From NCBI GenBank assembly GCA_963575745.1, contig CAUYUJ010003952.1:10001-74000 (forward strand): a stretch of 64,000 bases of DNA, in the 5' to 3' direction. The notes under the pieces are model-generated. The model ran no database searches. It saw nothing but the letters and a program-made list of their open reading frames with translations, and was not told the DNA's origin. Both the position numbers and the translations under genes were made by a program. The first letter of the stretch is position 1. Each line of letters begins with the position of its first letter. Shown piece after piece: positions 21,101-33,300 of the stretch. Source of the DNA: Prorocentrum cordatum. Its lineage: Eukaryota; Sar; Dinophyceae; Prorocentrales; Prorocentraceae.

Positions 21101-21950
21101 ATCCAGAACGAGCAGATGTACAAGGGCTTGAAGACCGAGCTCGCTGCACGCGGAGTCGGAGGACGCCAGGCTTCGCGACGTGCTTCGGTGGCGTTGAGGA
21201 TGAGGGGAGGCTACAGCTATCGTGAGGGACTGCTCTATAAGGACGAGTGGGACCCGATCGCATTGAGTTTCGCGCCGAAGGTGGTGGTCCCGAAGGGCGG
21301 CCTTCGCGCGTTTCGGTACAATGGTCGCATGTACCGGCTGCCTCTCAGGCGCCAGCTGCTCCTGTACTACCACGACTCCGAGTCGATGGGCATGCACAGC
21401 AGCGCCGAGGACACCTTGTGCAAATTGAGCAAGCAGTTCTTCTGGCCGGGCATGGAGCACGATGTCCAGAAGTGGGTCAATTCATGCAGTGTCTGCAGGT
21501 TGGTCAAGCCCGCCCGCGGCCTCACGGCCGACGCCCGCATGGAGCTTTACGATCGACCATTTCGAGTTCTGGGGATCGACGATCTCGGACCTATCTCGCC
21601 TGAGAGTGCGGGCTGCTCCGACATCTTGCACGCCGAGTGCGCGTTCTCCCACTACGCGTGGCTCAAGGCTGCTCCAGACAATTCTGCGGCTACCTGGGCC
21701 AAGTTCCTGCTTGAGGACGTGATGTTCGACTTGGCTGGTTTTCCTCCAGTACTTCGCAGTGATCGAGGTGCAGCTTTCACCAGCGAGATCGTGGCGCAGA
21801 ATGTCACCCACAGCCTCGGCTCCGCCTACCATCCGGAGTCGCAGGGCTTCGTGGAGGCGAGGCACCAGAAGGTGAACAGGATCCTGGCGAGCTACTGCAG
21901 CGCGCACCCGGAGAACTGGGCGCGCTGGGTGCCCTTGTGCCAGTGGTGCC
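18179..21950 (+). CDS. RNase H, methyltransferase-like domain and integrase
   Basis: RNase H comes first: L-Y-V-D-A-S-D, F-E-R-E-L-C, V-Y-T-D-H-R and L-G-D-A-P-S supply the four acidic positions. A linker of about 400 residues follows. From about 19815 to 20490 lies a cytosine-5-methyltransferase-like domain: C-E-V-F-S-G near its start, I-P-C-T-S-F-S with the Pro-Cys of motif IV (Cys codon 20024), and F-E-N-P of motif VI. Integrase fills the end: an H-H-C-C zinc region (about 21363-21500, closing C-S-V-C), then G-I-D-D-L, R-S-D-R-G and F-V-E-A-R as the D-D-E triad. The spacing from the last Asp to Glu is 30 residues, somewhat short. The frame is lost near 21950. Confidence 0.8.
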
Positions 21951-22658
21951 TGCGAGCGACTCCGATGCCATATCGTTCGGGTCGATCGTGACGGGCATGC
22001 TGCCGCAGGGCCCGATCGAAGAGGTCTTCAGGCGTCTCGAGCCCGGGAAGATGCTGGACCCCGGGCACTACGTCAAGGACTTAGTTGAGCACCTGGAGCG
22101 ACGCACAAGACCGTGGCGAACGAGCTCAAGGCGCAGCACGACGAGGAGGCGCACGCCAGGGCTTTGCAGGAGCCAGGCGAACGGGCATTTCAGGCAGGAG
22201 ACGTTGTCTTTCTTCGTGCTCCTCCTCAGCAGGTCGCTCGTGCAGTCGGCGCCGTAGACGGCACCAGCACGAGGCTCTTGCCACGCTTTCGCCCACAGAT
22301 TTTCAAGATCCACAAGATGGCGGGGCCCCAGTCGGCGATCCTCGCCGACCCTGACAGCGGCTCGACTACGTTGGGCTTCAGCCAGCCAGTGCACGTGAGC
22401 CGGCTTCGCCTTTTCGACCTGGCCGAGCTCGACGTGCCGATCAAGGACGAGTCCTTGCAGCTGGAGCTGATGCGCGGCTCGTCGTGGGTCAAGGCGGACA
22501 TCGTCAGCCAGTCTGCGACAGGCAGGTTGGAGGTCGTTTTCGCCGACACGCCGAACGAGAGCACGTGGCTGGACTTGGCCAGCGAGGAGTACCGCTGGCT
22601 CTACCCTTTGAGCGGAGCGGCAGCAGGCCAGGCACGCCGGCGCGTGCGACTTGCTTGA
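21951..22658 (+). CDS. Integrase C-terminal region
   Basis: Two frames (to about 22095, then 22096-22658) continue the polyprotein. The second contains G-D-V-V-F-L-R-A-P, a typical start of the C-terminal DNA-binding beta barrel of retroviral-type integrases, then F-K-I-H-K-M and a final Arg-rich tail before the stop at 22656. The region after the barrel has no recognised domain. Both joins need the same kind of one-base shift as elsewhere in this element. Confidence 0.6.
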
Positions 22659-22670
22659 TCGGTCACAGGA

Positions 22671-22688
22671 TGAAGGCTAGGGGGATGC
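22671..22688 (+). other. Weak candidate polypurine tract
   Basis: A purine-rich run containing AGGGGGA (about 22679-22685) lies directly before the 3' LTR, where second-strand priming is expected. It is short and imperfect. Confidence 0.35.
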
Positions 22689-23159
22689 TGGGCGTGAAAC
22701 TTACCCCAAGCGTGTTCCCCTCACTTCTGTAAATGATATCCTTCGCCTGTGTCATTCCGTACTAATGCACCAAATTCTGCCTTACAGTAAAAGCTCATTG
22801 TAGGTGAGTGTTTCGGGCAGTCTAGTGAGCCATGGGGCCCATAATCGAACGGGACAGGTCCCACAGTTTAGGTCTGTCCTAGTCTGAGCCCTGTAGGTCC
22901 ACTACAGCCCGCCGACAGACCATTTGAGCACATGTGCACAAATGGTTCTTTGCCTTTTGAATGTGCATTGTAGTGTAGCAGAGCATTTGCGCATGCACGA
23001 GCGTAGGGCGCAGCAGGTGCACGAGAGGACTGTGGACTGTAACCACTTTGGCTCAAGACCGAGGCAAAATAATTATTGTCATCGAACCGCCCATCGATTC
23101 GTCACTGTCAGTATTGTTCTAATACCTTTCCAAACCAGTATTGCTTGGAATATTGGGCA
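22689..23159 (+). repeat. 3' LTR
   Basis: 471 bp, 468 identical to the 5' LTR. The SL-like sequence recurs at 23037-23057. It is followed by the CTGT target duplication. Confidence 0.95.
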
Positions 23160-23777
23160 CTGTAGGGCAGCTACAGGGCTCATTGTGACAGACATCGATG
23201 GGAAATCATCAGTCGCGTTCGTCTATTGAACCGAGAGCTCCGAACTCGGCCTGCTGCCCAAGCTAGGTTCGCGAAACTGTTCGTATTGTCCGAATGATCT
23301 TGAGACGTGCTCTCAATTTTCTGCACTCAACTCGTGCTGGGGCAGGGCTACAGTGCTGCAGGTCACATATATCAATTTGCACACATCAGGCGCGTCTTTC
23401 GGTCGATTCGAGAGCTCGGAACTCGGTCTGCTGCTCGAACTAGGTTCGCAAAACTATTATATTATTCGAGTCGATACTGTCGGTTTTCTGCACTTGACTC
23501 GGGCTGTAGGGGGGCTTTAGGGCTAGAATCACATGAGTGGTTTCGCAGACATCAGACGCGCCCGCCTGTCCCATTCAGAGGTCTGAACTCGGTTTGATAC
23601 TCGAACTGGGTTGCGAAACTGTTTGTTTTTTTGTAAGCGTTATCTTGAGAGGTCTGAAATCGCTTGGGCTTAAAAATAGTCGTTCTTTGGAGTTTTTTCC
23701 CACAGTATATATTGTCAGGAAGCTCTACGAGTCCCCCGGCGGTAAGAAAGGTTGACGGTTTACCGCCGGCGCCCAGT
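23160..23777 (+). repeat. M2 unit, right part after the LTR element
   Basis: Resumes the internal repeat at CTGTAGGGCAGC and ends with GGAAGCTCTACGAGT (23718-23732), the hairpin 23736-23769 (CCGGCGGTAA, 14-nt loop, TTACCGCCGG) and CCCAGT at 23777. No gene is seen. Confidence 0.8.
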
Positions 23778-24393
23778 GCTCCAGGGGGGGGAAGGGGCTT
23801 CCGGCACTGGTGGAAACCTCTTCCCCGGGCAGGGGGTGGAGGGAGGAAGAGGCTTCCGAATCCGGGGGAAACCTCCCCCGGGGGGGCAGACACCCGGGGC
23901 GAAGCCTGGGGGGTCCGGAGGGAGCCTAGGGGGCCTCTTCCGGATCCATCCCACCCAAACTGCCGGGAAACGAAAAAAACGCTGAAAAGAAAACCGCGGA
24001 CGGGAGGGAAGGGAAAGAAAGGAGAAGAAAGCAGGAGAGAGGGGAGGGGCAGGAAGGAGAACACGGGAGGAGGAGCAGAAGGAGAGGAAAGCAGGAGAGA
24101 GGGAGGAAGAGCACGGAGAGGGGAGGAAGACGGCGGCGGCGACGACGACGACGAACCGCCCGCGCCGCCGGCTCGCCAGCGCCGCGCCCCGCCCCGCGCG
24201 GCCGCCCCGGGACCCCTGCGCGCGCGCGTGGGGGCGGGGGCGCGCCGGGCGGGCGGGCGCGGGCGCTTGGCCGGCCGCGGCGCGCACACACACGCGCGCC
24301 ACACACACCATACACACACGCACACGCGCGCACGCACGCGCACACACCGGATTGGACGGTCGCCCCCAAGGCGGCCGTCCTTTCCTCCGGGGG
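23778..24393 (+). other. GC-rich leader of the giant element
   Basis: G-rich repeats (GGAAACCTC, GGGGGAAACC), then purine-rich GGAGAGGAAAGCAGG-type repeats and a CA/CG-rich stretch (24288-24347) just before the first ATG. No promoter motif was recognised. Confidence 0.5.
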
Positions 24394-27300
24394 ATGGCGG
24401 TTCTTCTCAATCCCATGAGAGACCGTCGTCCCAGTCCATGCATCCCCCCGGATGGCTTCGTGGCGCAAGGCGCAGGCTCAAGGAGCATACTTCCCTCCCC
24501 GACGGCTGGGTTTTCCCCCAGCCAGCCCGGGGGTGTGACGGGGAATGAGGTAGTACTTGGTGAACTGCCGGTGAGACTGGGTATCCCCCAGTCTCATTTC
24601 AGCCTGGGCGCAAGGCGCAATTCGAGCCTCCGGGCAAGAAATGTTGTTGTGGGTTTGGGGGCGGGGGCGGGGCCGGGGGCCGGGCCGGGGCCTGGGGCCG
24701 CGGGGCCGGGGCCGGGGACCCAGGGGCCAGGGGCCGGGGCGGGGTCCTGGACGCAGCGAACTGCGCGTTGGGAGGGGGAAACGCTCGCGATTTTTTCGCG
24801 GGCGTTTTCTTGTCCGGCGCGCGGCTTTCCGAGTGACACGAAGGTTTCTGGAAAAGAGCGCTTGGAGGGGGAAACCCTCGCGAAATTTTCGCAGGCGTTT
24901 TCCTGTCCGGCGCCCGTTTCCCGGATTGGCGCACCGTTTTCTGGAAAACCGGGCTGTGAGGGGGAAACTAACGCGGATTTTCCGTATGAGTTTCCCGCTC
25001 CGGCGCGTCTTTTCTCGGAGAATTCGGCCGCGGGCGGCGGCGGCGGCAGCAGAAACGGGCCGGGAGGCGTTAAAAATCGTCCCCGGGGCGTCAAAAATCG
25101 CTCCGGAGGCGTGCGAAAACGGCTTGCGCACGAGGAGGAAAAGAAGCAGGAGGACGACGAGCAGAAAATGGAGGTCTCGGCCCCGGGCGGCGGCGGCGTC
25201 GAAAACCGGCTCGGAGGCGGTCCGAAACGTTCCCCCAGAGGCGTCCGAAATGATGTCTCGGAGGCGTCTCACATGGTTGCCCCAGAGGCCTCCGAAATGA
25301 TCCCCCAGAGGCGTCCGAAACGGTCCTCCAGAGGCTCGGAGGCGTCCGAAATGATTCCCCGGAAGGGTATCCCGGAGGCGTCCGAAACGGTCCCCCAGAG
25401 GCGTCTGAAATGGTCTCCCGGAGGCGTCAGAAACGGCGGTTCAAAATGGGGTTCCGGAGGCGTCGAAAAACGGTTGGGGGGCAATGATTTTTATGAGCGT
25501 GTTCTCGCCGGGGAAATCTCCGCGTTCGCTGCTAGCGACGACGACGGCGACGACGACGTCTGCCGCGTCCCTGTCCGGGTTTCCGCTATAGCCATGGCTT
25601 TGGCGGACATGGAGGAGGAGAAGGAGGAGGAGGACGAGGGGGAGGAGGAAAGAAAGAGGAGGAGGAGGAGGAGGATGAGGAGGAGGAGGAGGAAGAGGAG
25701 GAGGAGGGGGAGGAGGAGGAAGAGGAAGAGGAGGAGGAGGAGGAGGAGGAGGAGGAGGAGGACGAGGACGAGGAGGGGGGCGGCGCCGACGACGACGACG
25801 ACGACGACCGACGACCGGGACCGGGACCGGGACGGGGACCGGGGCCGGGGCCGGGACCGGGGCCGGGACCGGGACGAAGACGGGGACGGGGACGGGACCC
25901 GGGCGGGGGGCGGTCCCGGATCTCGGGGGCGGTGCGCGGAGCGCTCGGCGCCGGCCCGGGAGTCGCGCGCGTGGGATGTCCGGGTGCAGGAGTGTTTGCT
26001 CGCAGAGCACGACGTGATCCATGAGGAGGTCGTCGATGATTCCGCGCTGGAGGCGGCGGAGCGCGAGCAGAAATCGCTCCGGAAAGCGTGCCGCGCGTCG
26101 TGCCGGCGGGCTCGGTGTGCGCGGCGGGAGGCGGAGTGGGCGCGGCGGACGGAGGCGGCGGCCGAGCGGAACTGGCACCTTGCACACCGTGTGCTGCTCC
26201 CCGTCGTGCCGCGCCCCCTGTTGCGCGACGCGTCGCCAGAGCGGCTTTCGTCTGGGCGCAGCGCGCGGGGGGTGGTTTGCAAGAACGGGCGCGTGGCGGA
26301 GTTCCTGACCGCGCGCGCGGCACGTGCCGTCGACCCGGAACAGCCGCCGGCGCGCGCTCCCCGCGCCGCTGCCGAGGCTGCGCCCGACGCGTTGTCGTGG
26401 ACCGTGGGCGACGCGGCCCTGCGCGCAGCCTGCGTTCTGGTCGCTCTCGGCGTGTGCCCACCACAAGAAGACAGCAGAGTGGTGATGACGAGGAAGATCG
26501 CGGCGGCGCGCTGGTGGCGGCAGCGGGATGTGTTCGCGCGGGAGCTCCCGGACGCGCCCGAGCTGGCCGATCGTGCAGCCGCGGTCGTCACCGCCAGGTG
26601 GTTCTGCTGCGCGCTCTACGGTCTCTCGGCGCGGACGTGCGGCGGCCGCCGCGTCTGTGCGCGCCGGTTCTCGCCGGGCGTCGGGATTGGCGGAGCGAAG
26701 TGCCGGGCTGCGCGGGAGTCCAAGGACTTCGTCGGGGACATGGCCGTGCGCGCTGCCTGCGCCATGATCGCGCTCGGAGCGTGTCCGGCGGGGCTCAGCG
26801 GGGCGACGCAGGACGGCGCCGTGCCCACGTCTGTGGGTGCATTCGGTGCCGCGCGCCCGCTTCGCCCGCGGCCGCGCGGCGGACGCGGGCGGGGGAACCG
26901 CCGCGCGCGCGGGAGTTGTCCAGTCGAGTGGCGTGGGAAGTGTCTGCAGAGCGCAGTGGCTGAGCTTGTCGGGGGCGACGCTGCGCGGCATTTCGGCCGC
27001 GCGTGCCAGAACCACGAGGGTTCCGGCGCTTGTGGGTCGGTGGTGGAGCGCTGCAATCTTGAGGTCGTGGTCCAGCACTTGCGCTCCCGCTTCTTGCGCG
27101 TGCGTGTGTTCTCTGCGGAATCTGTGGAAGCGTTCGGAGCGCAGGAGGGAGGGCGCGTGGCGTGGTCGCTGGGGCACGCGACGGGTTTCTGCGCTGGTGC
27201 TCTGCTGTGGCTTGACGGCGGTCATGTGTGCGCGGTGGAGGAGTCGGTGGGTTCTGGTGACGTGGAGTGGGGGGAAGCCGAGAGCGCGCCGTGGTGTCGC

Positions 27301-30300
27301 GTCGTCGCGCACGGGCGTTCGGGCTCGGCGTCGCGGTCGCCGCGCGCGGGTGCGGGGCGTGGCGCGCTGCGGGGCGGGGCGCCGAAGCGCCGTGTGGAGC
27401 AGGGTGCCGCAGGGGCGCAGGGCGCTCGCGGGGGCGCGCGCGATGGGGTGGACGCGGCGGCGTTGGCCCGGATGAGTTTCGCTGAATTGGAAAAATTGGC
27501 TGCGCGATTGCGGGGCGACCGCGAGACTGGGGTGCCGTCTTCGCGGCGCTGGGATGGCCCGGACCGCAAGCGATTGGACATTGAGGTGTACAGGGCTGCG
27601 CTCGCGGCGCACCTGGGCATCGACATGAGCGGTGTGCAGCGTGCTGGCGCGGAGGCGCGATCGCGGGACCACTCGGAGGAGATGCTGGGCGAGCTGGCGA
27701 GGCACGTGGCTGAGCACGACCGCGTTCCAGCGCAGAAGGAGTCCGCCCTTGGGACATGGGTGCACAACGTGAGCACGGGGCATTTCCCGTTGACGCCCGA
27801 GCGGCGCGCGCGGTTCGACGGGCTCGTGGACCGGCGGGAGGAGAGGCGCGCGCGCGCCCGCGCGATGCTGGACCGCATCGAGGAGCACGTGGAGGTGCTC
27901 GACGAGCTGCCGAAGCAGGGGGCAGAGGACGAGGAGGAGAAGAAGCTCGCGAAGTGGATCCACAATGTCACCACTGGCCAGAACAAGCTGGATGATGACA
28001 ACCAGGAGAGGTTCGATCGTTTGGTGAACAGGGGCATGTGGCAGCGGCGGACGGCGCAGCAGCGTGTGCTCGAGGTAAAGCTTTTCGTGGAGACACACGG
28101 GCGCGCGCCCAGGAGCGGCGGTCATGACGACGATGCGCGGGAGCGTCTGCTCGCGATGTGGATCGGCAACGTGCGCGCGCACGGCCGCCAGGGCCTGGAC
28201 GAGCACTGGCGAGCGCAGTTGGAGGCGGCGCTGGACGCGGATCTCATCCAGGTCCAGGCGCTGGAGGCGTGGTGCGAGAAGAACCAGAGGATGCCGGTGG
28301 AGAAGGCGGAGGATGACGAGGAGCGCAGGCTGGCGAACTTCATCGCGAACCACGAGCGGAAGGGCCGCGCGGCGTCCTTCAACGCGCCCGCGACCTTCGA
28401 CGCGCTGCGGCAGAAGTACGCGCAGGCGGCCGCCGCGCGGCGCGATGCCGAGAGCAGGGGGGCGGAGGCGCGGGCGCTCGAGGCGCAGCGGCTGGAGCTG
28501 CTGCGGCGCGCGGCCGAGGAGGAGGAGGAGGCATTCGGCGAGGAGGAGGAGGAGCAGGAAGAGGAGGACCCGGCCGACTGCCTCGCGGAGGAGCGGCGCG
28601 CGGAGGTCACGCCGGATATGTTCGCTAGGTTCCAGAGGGCAGACAGGGCGCTGGCTCGGCGGGTGAAGACCGCGCTCGTGGCCGCCCTGCTGGAGCACGT
28701 GGACGCGCTGCAGGGCGCCGCGCTCGGGCTCGACGTCTTCGTTGCCCTGGCCAAAGACAGGCGGGTCCGCGAAGCCTTGGCCGCCCCGGCGGCCGAAGAG
28801 CCGCGCCGCGAGGCGCTCGGGGAGGAGGATGAGGAGGAGGAGGAAGAAGAGGAGCAGGAGGAAGAGGAGCAGGAAGAGGAGGAGCAGGAGCAGGGGGAGC
28901 AGGAGCAGGAGCAGGGCGACGAGGAGCGGAGGGAGCAGGAGGAGGGGGACGCAGAGATGGCGGACGCGGAGGAGGAGCCGCGGGGCATGGCGGACGAGGA
29001 GGAGCTCCCCACGGGCATCGACGAGGAGCACGAGGATTTCGTGCGGTACGTGCTGGCGACCTGCATGCTGTCGTATGTGCCCGTCGCGCCCAGGTTCTTC
29101 GCGGGGGAGGCCCCGGACGCGGAGCTGCAGCGGCAGGTGGCGGAGCTGGAGCGGCTGCGGGACGTCGCCCTGGGGCTCGACGCGGCCACGGCGCAGGACA
29201 ACGTGGCGCGGTCGCAGGCGATCCGGCGCCTGCGCAGGGCCGACCCCGAGCTGCTGCGCCGCACGCCCGTGCCCAATTCGGACGTGCGGGAGCCCTGGGA
29301 GCAGTGGCAGCGCCTGCTCCAACGGCTCGAACAGGAGGGCGTGGAGCGCGAGGTCTGGGTCTGCTGCCGTCGCGAGCCGCTGCGCTGGCGCGCGTCGCTC
29401 CGCGACGACGGCAAGCCGGGGCCGGTCCGCGCGCCGCTGCTGCCGTCGCTGGACGCCGCCGAGGGCGAGGTCTGGAGGCCGGGGGAGGTGCGCGAGGCGA
29501 CGCGCCAGGCGCGGTACGCAGAGCAGGCGCGGCTGGACGGCGCTCCTGGCGCCCCGGTGCACGGCAGCGTGCTCTTGCGCCTGCCCTCTGATTTCCTCTG
29601 CTACAAGTGCCAGCAGGATTTCGAGAGCGCGCGGGAGCTGACCGACGGAGAGGTCGATGGTTGGTGTAAGAGGTTGCATTTCGCGCCGAAGAAGCTGCCT
29701 AGCCAGGCGGTGATGAAGCGCGAGGCGGTGGAGGCGGAGCGCGCCCGCGCCAGGAAGCGCGCGCAGGCGGCCCGGTGCGCGGCGGGGGGGGAGAACGGAT
29801 TCGCTGAGTTCCGTGGTCTGCTGCTGGAGGACGAGTGCTTCCACCAGGACAACTGCGAAGCGAGCGTGCAGCTGGACCAGCGACACGCTCTGGAGCCGTG
29901 GTACCAGCGCGCGGGGCCCGACGGGAGCAGGCTGGCGCCCTGGCCGCGCGTCTTCGGTATCCCGAAAGCGTGGGCCGGCCCTGGCCGTGCGTTCTTCTCC
30001 GAGGCCGTGGAGTCGGGTTTCGCCGCCGACACGTTCCCCCAGGGGCGGCGCGGCTACTACACGGGCGAGCCGGGCGACGTGCCCGCGGAGCTCTGGCTGT
30101 TGCGGGCCTGGTGCCGCGCGCGCGGCGGCGTCGCTCGCATGGGCGACGCCCTGGCCGCGCGCTTGCAGCAGCTCGAGGGCGACCGCGACATAATGTACAG
30201 GGTGGAGGCCGCCGAGGGCGCGCGGCGGTCCCCGAGTGGCGACCTGAAGCCGCCCGTGTACTTGGCGGACCTGAAGCCGCAGGCGATCCCCGAGTGGCCC

Positions 30301-33300
30301 GTCTGGCAGCAGCTCCTCAAGCTGAAGCCTCAGGCGGCGCGGCAGGTGGCGGCTTTCGTGCGCCGGGAGCGGGCGGGCGTGGGCTTGACGTGGAACCTCG
30401 CCGCGGGGCACTGGGACCTGGACCAGCAGCGCCTGCTCGCTGCGCTCGAGAGGGATCCCGCGTTGCTCGCCGCGGTGGAGAAGGACGACGCGGCCGCAAA
30501 GAATGATAAGGACGTTCTGATTGCCCTCGACGATTTCCGTGCCCGTCACGGCGGTGTCTGGCCGGACGCGTTCGCCGATCGGCGCGGGGAGCCCGATTTC
30601 AAGGAAGCGAAGCTCGCGCGGGGTGTTGCAAGGGTGGCGACGAAGTATTCGCAGGAATTCGTGCGCATCTGGTTGGACCGGACATGCAGCCAATGGCTGC
30701 GGCTGGCGGGGTGCGGGGATGAGGTGGTGGGAGGAGGGGGCGGCGGCGACGACTCTTCCGGGGGCGGCGGCGGCGGCGGCGGCGGGTCCTCTTCGGGCAG
30801 CGGTGCGAACGGTGGACCAGCGTCGGGGTCGGGCTCTGGTGCGCAGGGGCCGGGCGACGGTGGCGCGGGCGGCGACGGCGACGGGGGCGCGGGCGGGGGC
30901 GCGGGTCGGCTGCTCGGCGGCGGACCCAAGAGGCAAGCCCCCGAGGGCCCAGGGCCGCGGACTCGCGGGGCGGCGAGAAGGGACCAGGAGCGGTTGCAGC
31001 AGGAGCGGCTGCGGAAGGAAGAGGAGGAGCGTCTCAGAGGGAAGACAGTGAAGGCAGGGGACGTGGAGGTGAACGTGGCTCTGGATGACCCCCACGTGAG
31101 CGAGGAGGGCACCTTGCCGGCCTGGCTCCTGGACCCCGCGCCGTGCGTCGCTGGCAGGTGCGTCGCGCGCGTCTGGCACCCGCACCGGGGCGTGCACGTG
31201 CTCGGGCAGTGCCGGCATTCTTGCAAAGGCGAAGGGCAGTTCTGTGGGAGCCACGGCAGACCCGAGCAGCGACCTTTTGGGGAGTGGGACCCGGACCAGC
31301 GCCACAGTTCCCTGACGCGCGAGTGCCCGGAACGGTATGGCTTGGCCGTGAAGGAGGCGCGGAAGCGCGAGACGGATGCCGGCGGCGCCCCGCCCGCGCC
31401 GACCCCGGCCATCGCTGCCGCTCGCAAGGCGCGCGTGCCCAGGCTCCAGCCCGAGTATGTGGCCCTCCCGTGTGGCGAGCGCCGTCCTCTGCGGGCATTT
31501 AAAGAGGCCCCGGAGGCTCTCCCGCCGTTCCCGTGCCGCCTCTGCGACAAGAACTTCGCCACGCATGCCGGCTTCATGACGCACGTGCACGAAAAGCACC
31601 ACGGGTGGCCGGAGTATAGGAAGCGCTTGTTCTACCTGGCCGAGCAGTGGCCCCAGCAGGACGACGACGTGCGGCCCGTGAGGCCCCAGGAGTGGCGGCA
31701 GTGCGTGGAGGCCTTCTCTGAGCACCTCGTCACGGGGTCTCACGACTGGCCGGCCTGCGCAGCGCCCGCCGATTCGGGGGAGGCCGCCGCCGCCGCTGCC
31801 GCGCCGGACGCGCCGCGCGCCTGGTGGAAGCCGCCAGGCGCGGACGGGGCCGTGCCGCCCGCGGGCGTGGACATGCCGCCCGTGGACTTGGACGCGCTGG
31901 GCGCTGCGCCGGCGGCGTCGGACGTCGAGGGGCCCGAGCCCGGGCAGAGTCGCCGCGCCGTGCGCTCGAGGGTCGCGTGCTGCGTCTGCGCTCGTCTCCA
32001 CTGGGCGGACGAGCTGCAGCGCGTGCACTTCTGGCAGCAGCCGGACGGCGCCGGGGAGCGTTCGCTGCTCTGCGACCAGGTGCCGAAGCCGCCCGCGCGC
32101 GCCGAGCTCGAGGCGGCGAGGGGAGAGGCATCCGAGGCCGCGGGCGCGCAGGCGCAGGCCATGCGCCTGACGCAGCGGCAGCGCGCCCACGCGCTGCTGG
32201 ACCCGGCACGGTACCACGCTCGGTGGCGCTTCGTGCGCGAGGGCCCCAACGGCGTCGAGCGCCCGGGCGGCATCCCCCTCGAGGAGCTGGAGGCGTCCGC
32301 AGTGCGCGACCCTGGCCCAGACGGGAAGCTGTGGCTCTTGCACAAGAAGTGCTTCAAGATTGACAGGCGCCAGTCAGACGGGGTGCTCGTGGCCGACGCG
32401 AAGCAGAAGGTGCCCATCTGCGCAGGGTGTCACGGCGCGCTCTCCAAGAGGTTGCCCACGATGCCGCCCTGCGCGCTGGCCAACGATCTCTGGATCGGTC
32501 GGCTGCCACCGCCGCTGCGGAATCTCACGCTGGGCGCGAAGCTTCTGCTGCCCATCGCGCGGGGCATCGTGCGGCGGTTCAACTGCAAGGCCGACTCTGG
32601 TGAGTGGGCTCCGATCGACCAGAAGATCAAGGCGTACGTGGGGAACTTCGTGGCGTTCCCGCAGGCGGACGGCGGCCGGCAGGTGCTGTCGCTGCCGCCG
32701 CGGGAGAGCGACCTCGTCGAGTTCGTGCAGATTGTCTTCGCGGGGTCCGACCCCGCCACCCTGCAGAAGGCGCTATTGGAGGAGCTCGGCGTGCCCCTCG
32801 CCGATTTCAAGCGCGCTTACGAGTACCTCCGCGACACGAACGAGCAGTACGCCGCGGTGCGGTGGGACGAAGAGGCCGCGCAAAACTTTGCGGACCCCGA
32901 GGGCGACGGCGATGGCGACGGCTCCTCGCTCCTGGGCCTGCCTCGCTGTCTCGCGGCGTGCGTGGCCGTGGGGGGTAAGGGCGGCGACGCTCGCCAGGAG
33001 GGCCCGGCCGATGCCGTGCAGCCCGGCGCGGGCTCGGCCCCGCCGAAGCGGACGAGTGCAGGCGCAGCGAGCGCGGAGGGCGAAGCGAACGCGGCGGCTG
33101 ACGGCGGGGGCGAGGCAGGGGGCGGGTGCGGGGATCCCACCGGTGAGGACGCGGCTGGCGCTGGCGGGGAGGATTCAGAGGGCGACGAGGGCGAGGCTGG
33201 TGAGGGAGAGGGCGGCGAGGGTGTCGAGGAGGGCGAGTACTGCGCCGCCGTCGCGGACGCCGACATGCTGGCCGATCTGGACAAGCAGTGGCAGACCGTG

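Larger units (their letters stand above)
11871..23159 (+). mobile_element. Ty3/gypsy-type LTR retrotransposon with a methyltransferase-like domain
   Basis: A complete element with two 471-bp LTRs (TG...CA ends), a candidate primer-binding site, gag-like coiled coil, zinc-binding region, aspartic protease, reverse transcriptase, RNase H, a cytosine-methyltransferase-like domain and integrase. The order RT-RNase H-integrase and an F-M-D-D box place it with Ty3/gypsy. The LTRs differ at only 3 of 471 positions, so insertion is recent, yet the coding region changes frame six times, always in the same direction. It is inserted in an M2 repeat with a 4-bp duplication. Confidence 0.9.

Noticed and set aside
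25441-32343. A 2300-codon open frame on the minus strand
   Set aside because: It lies opposite the Helitron-like coding region, has no recognisable domain, and is explained by the scarcity of stops in GC-rich DNA. The + strand carries the HUH, finger and repeat motifs.
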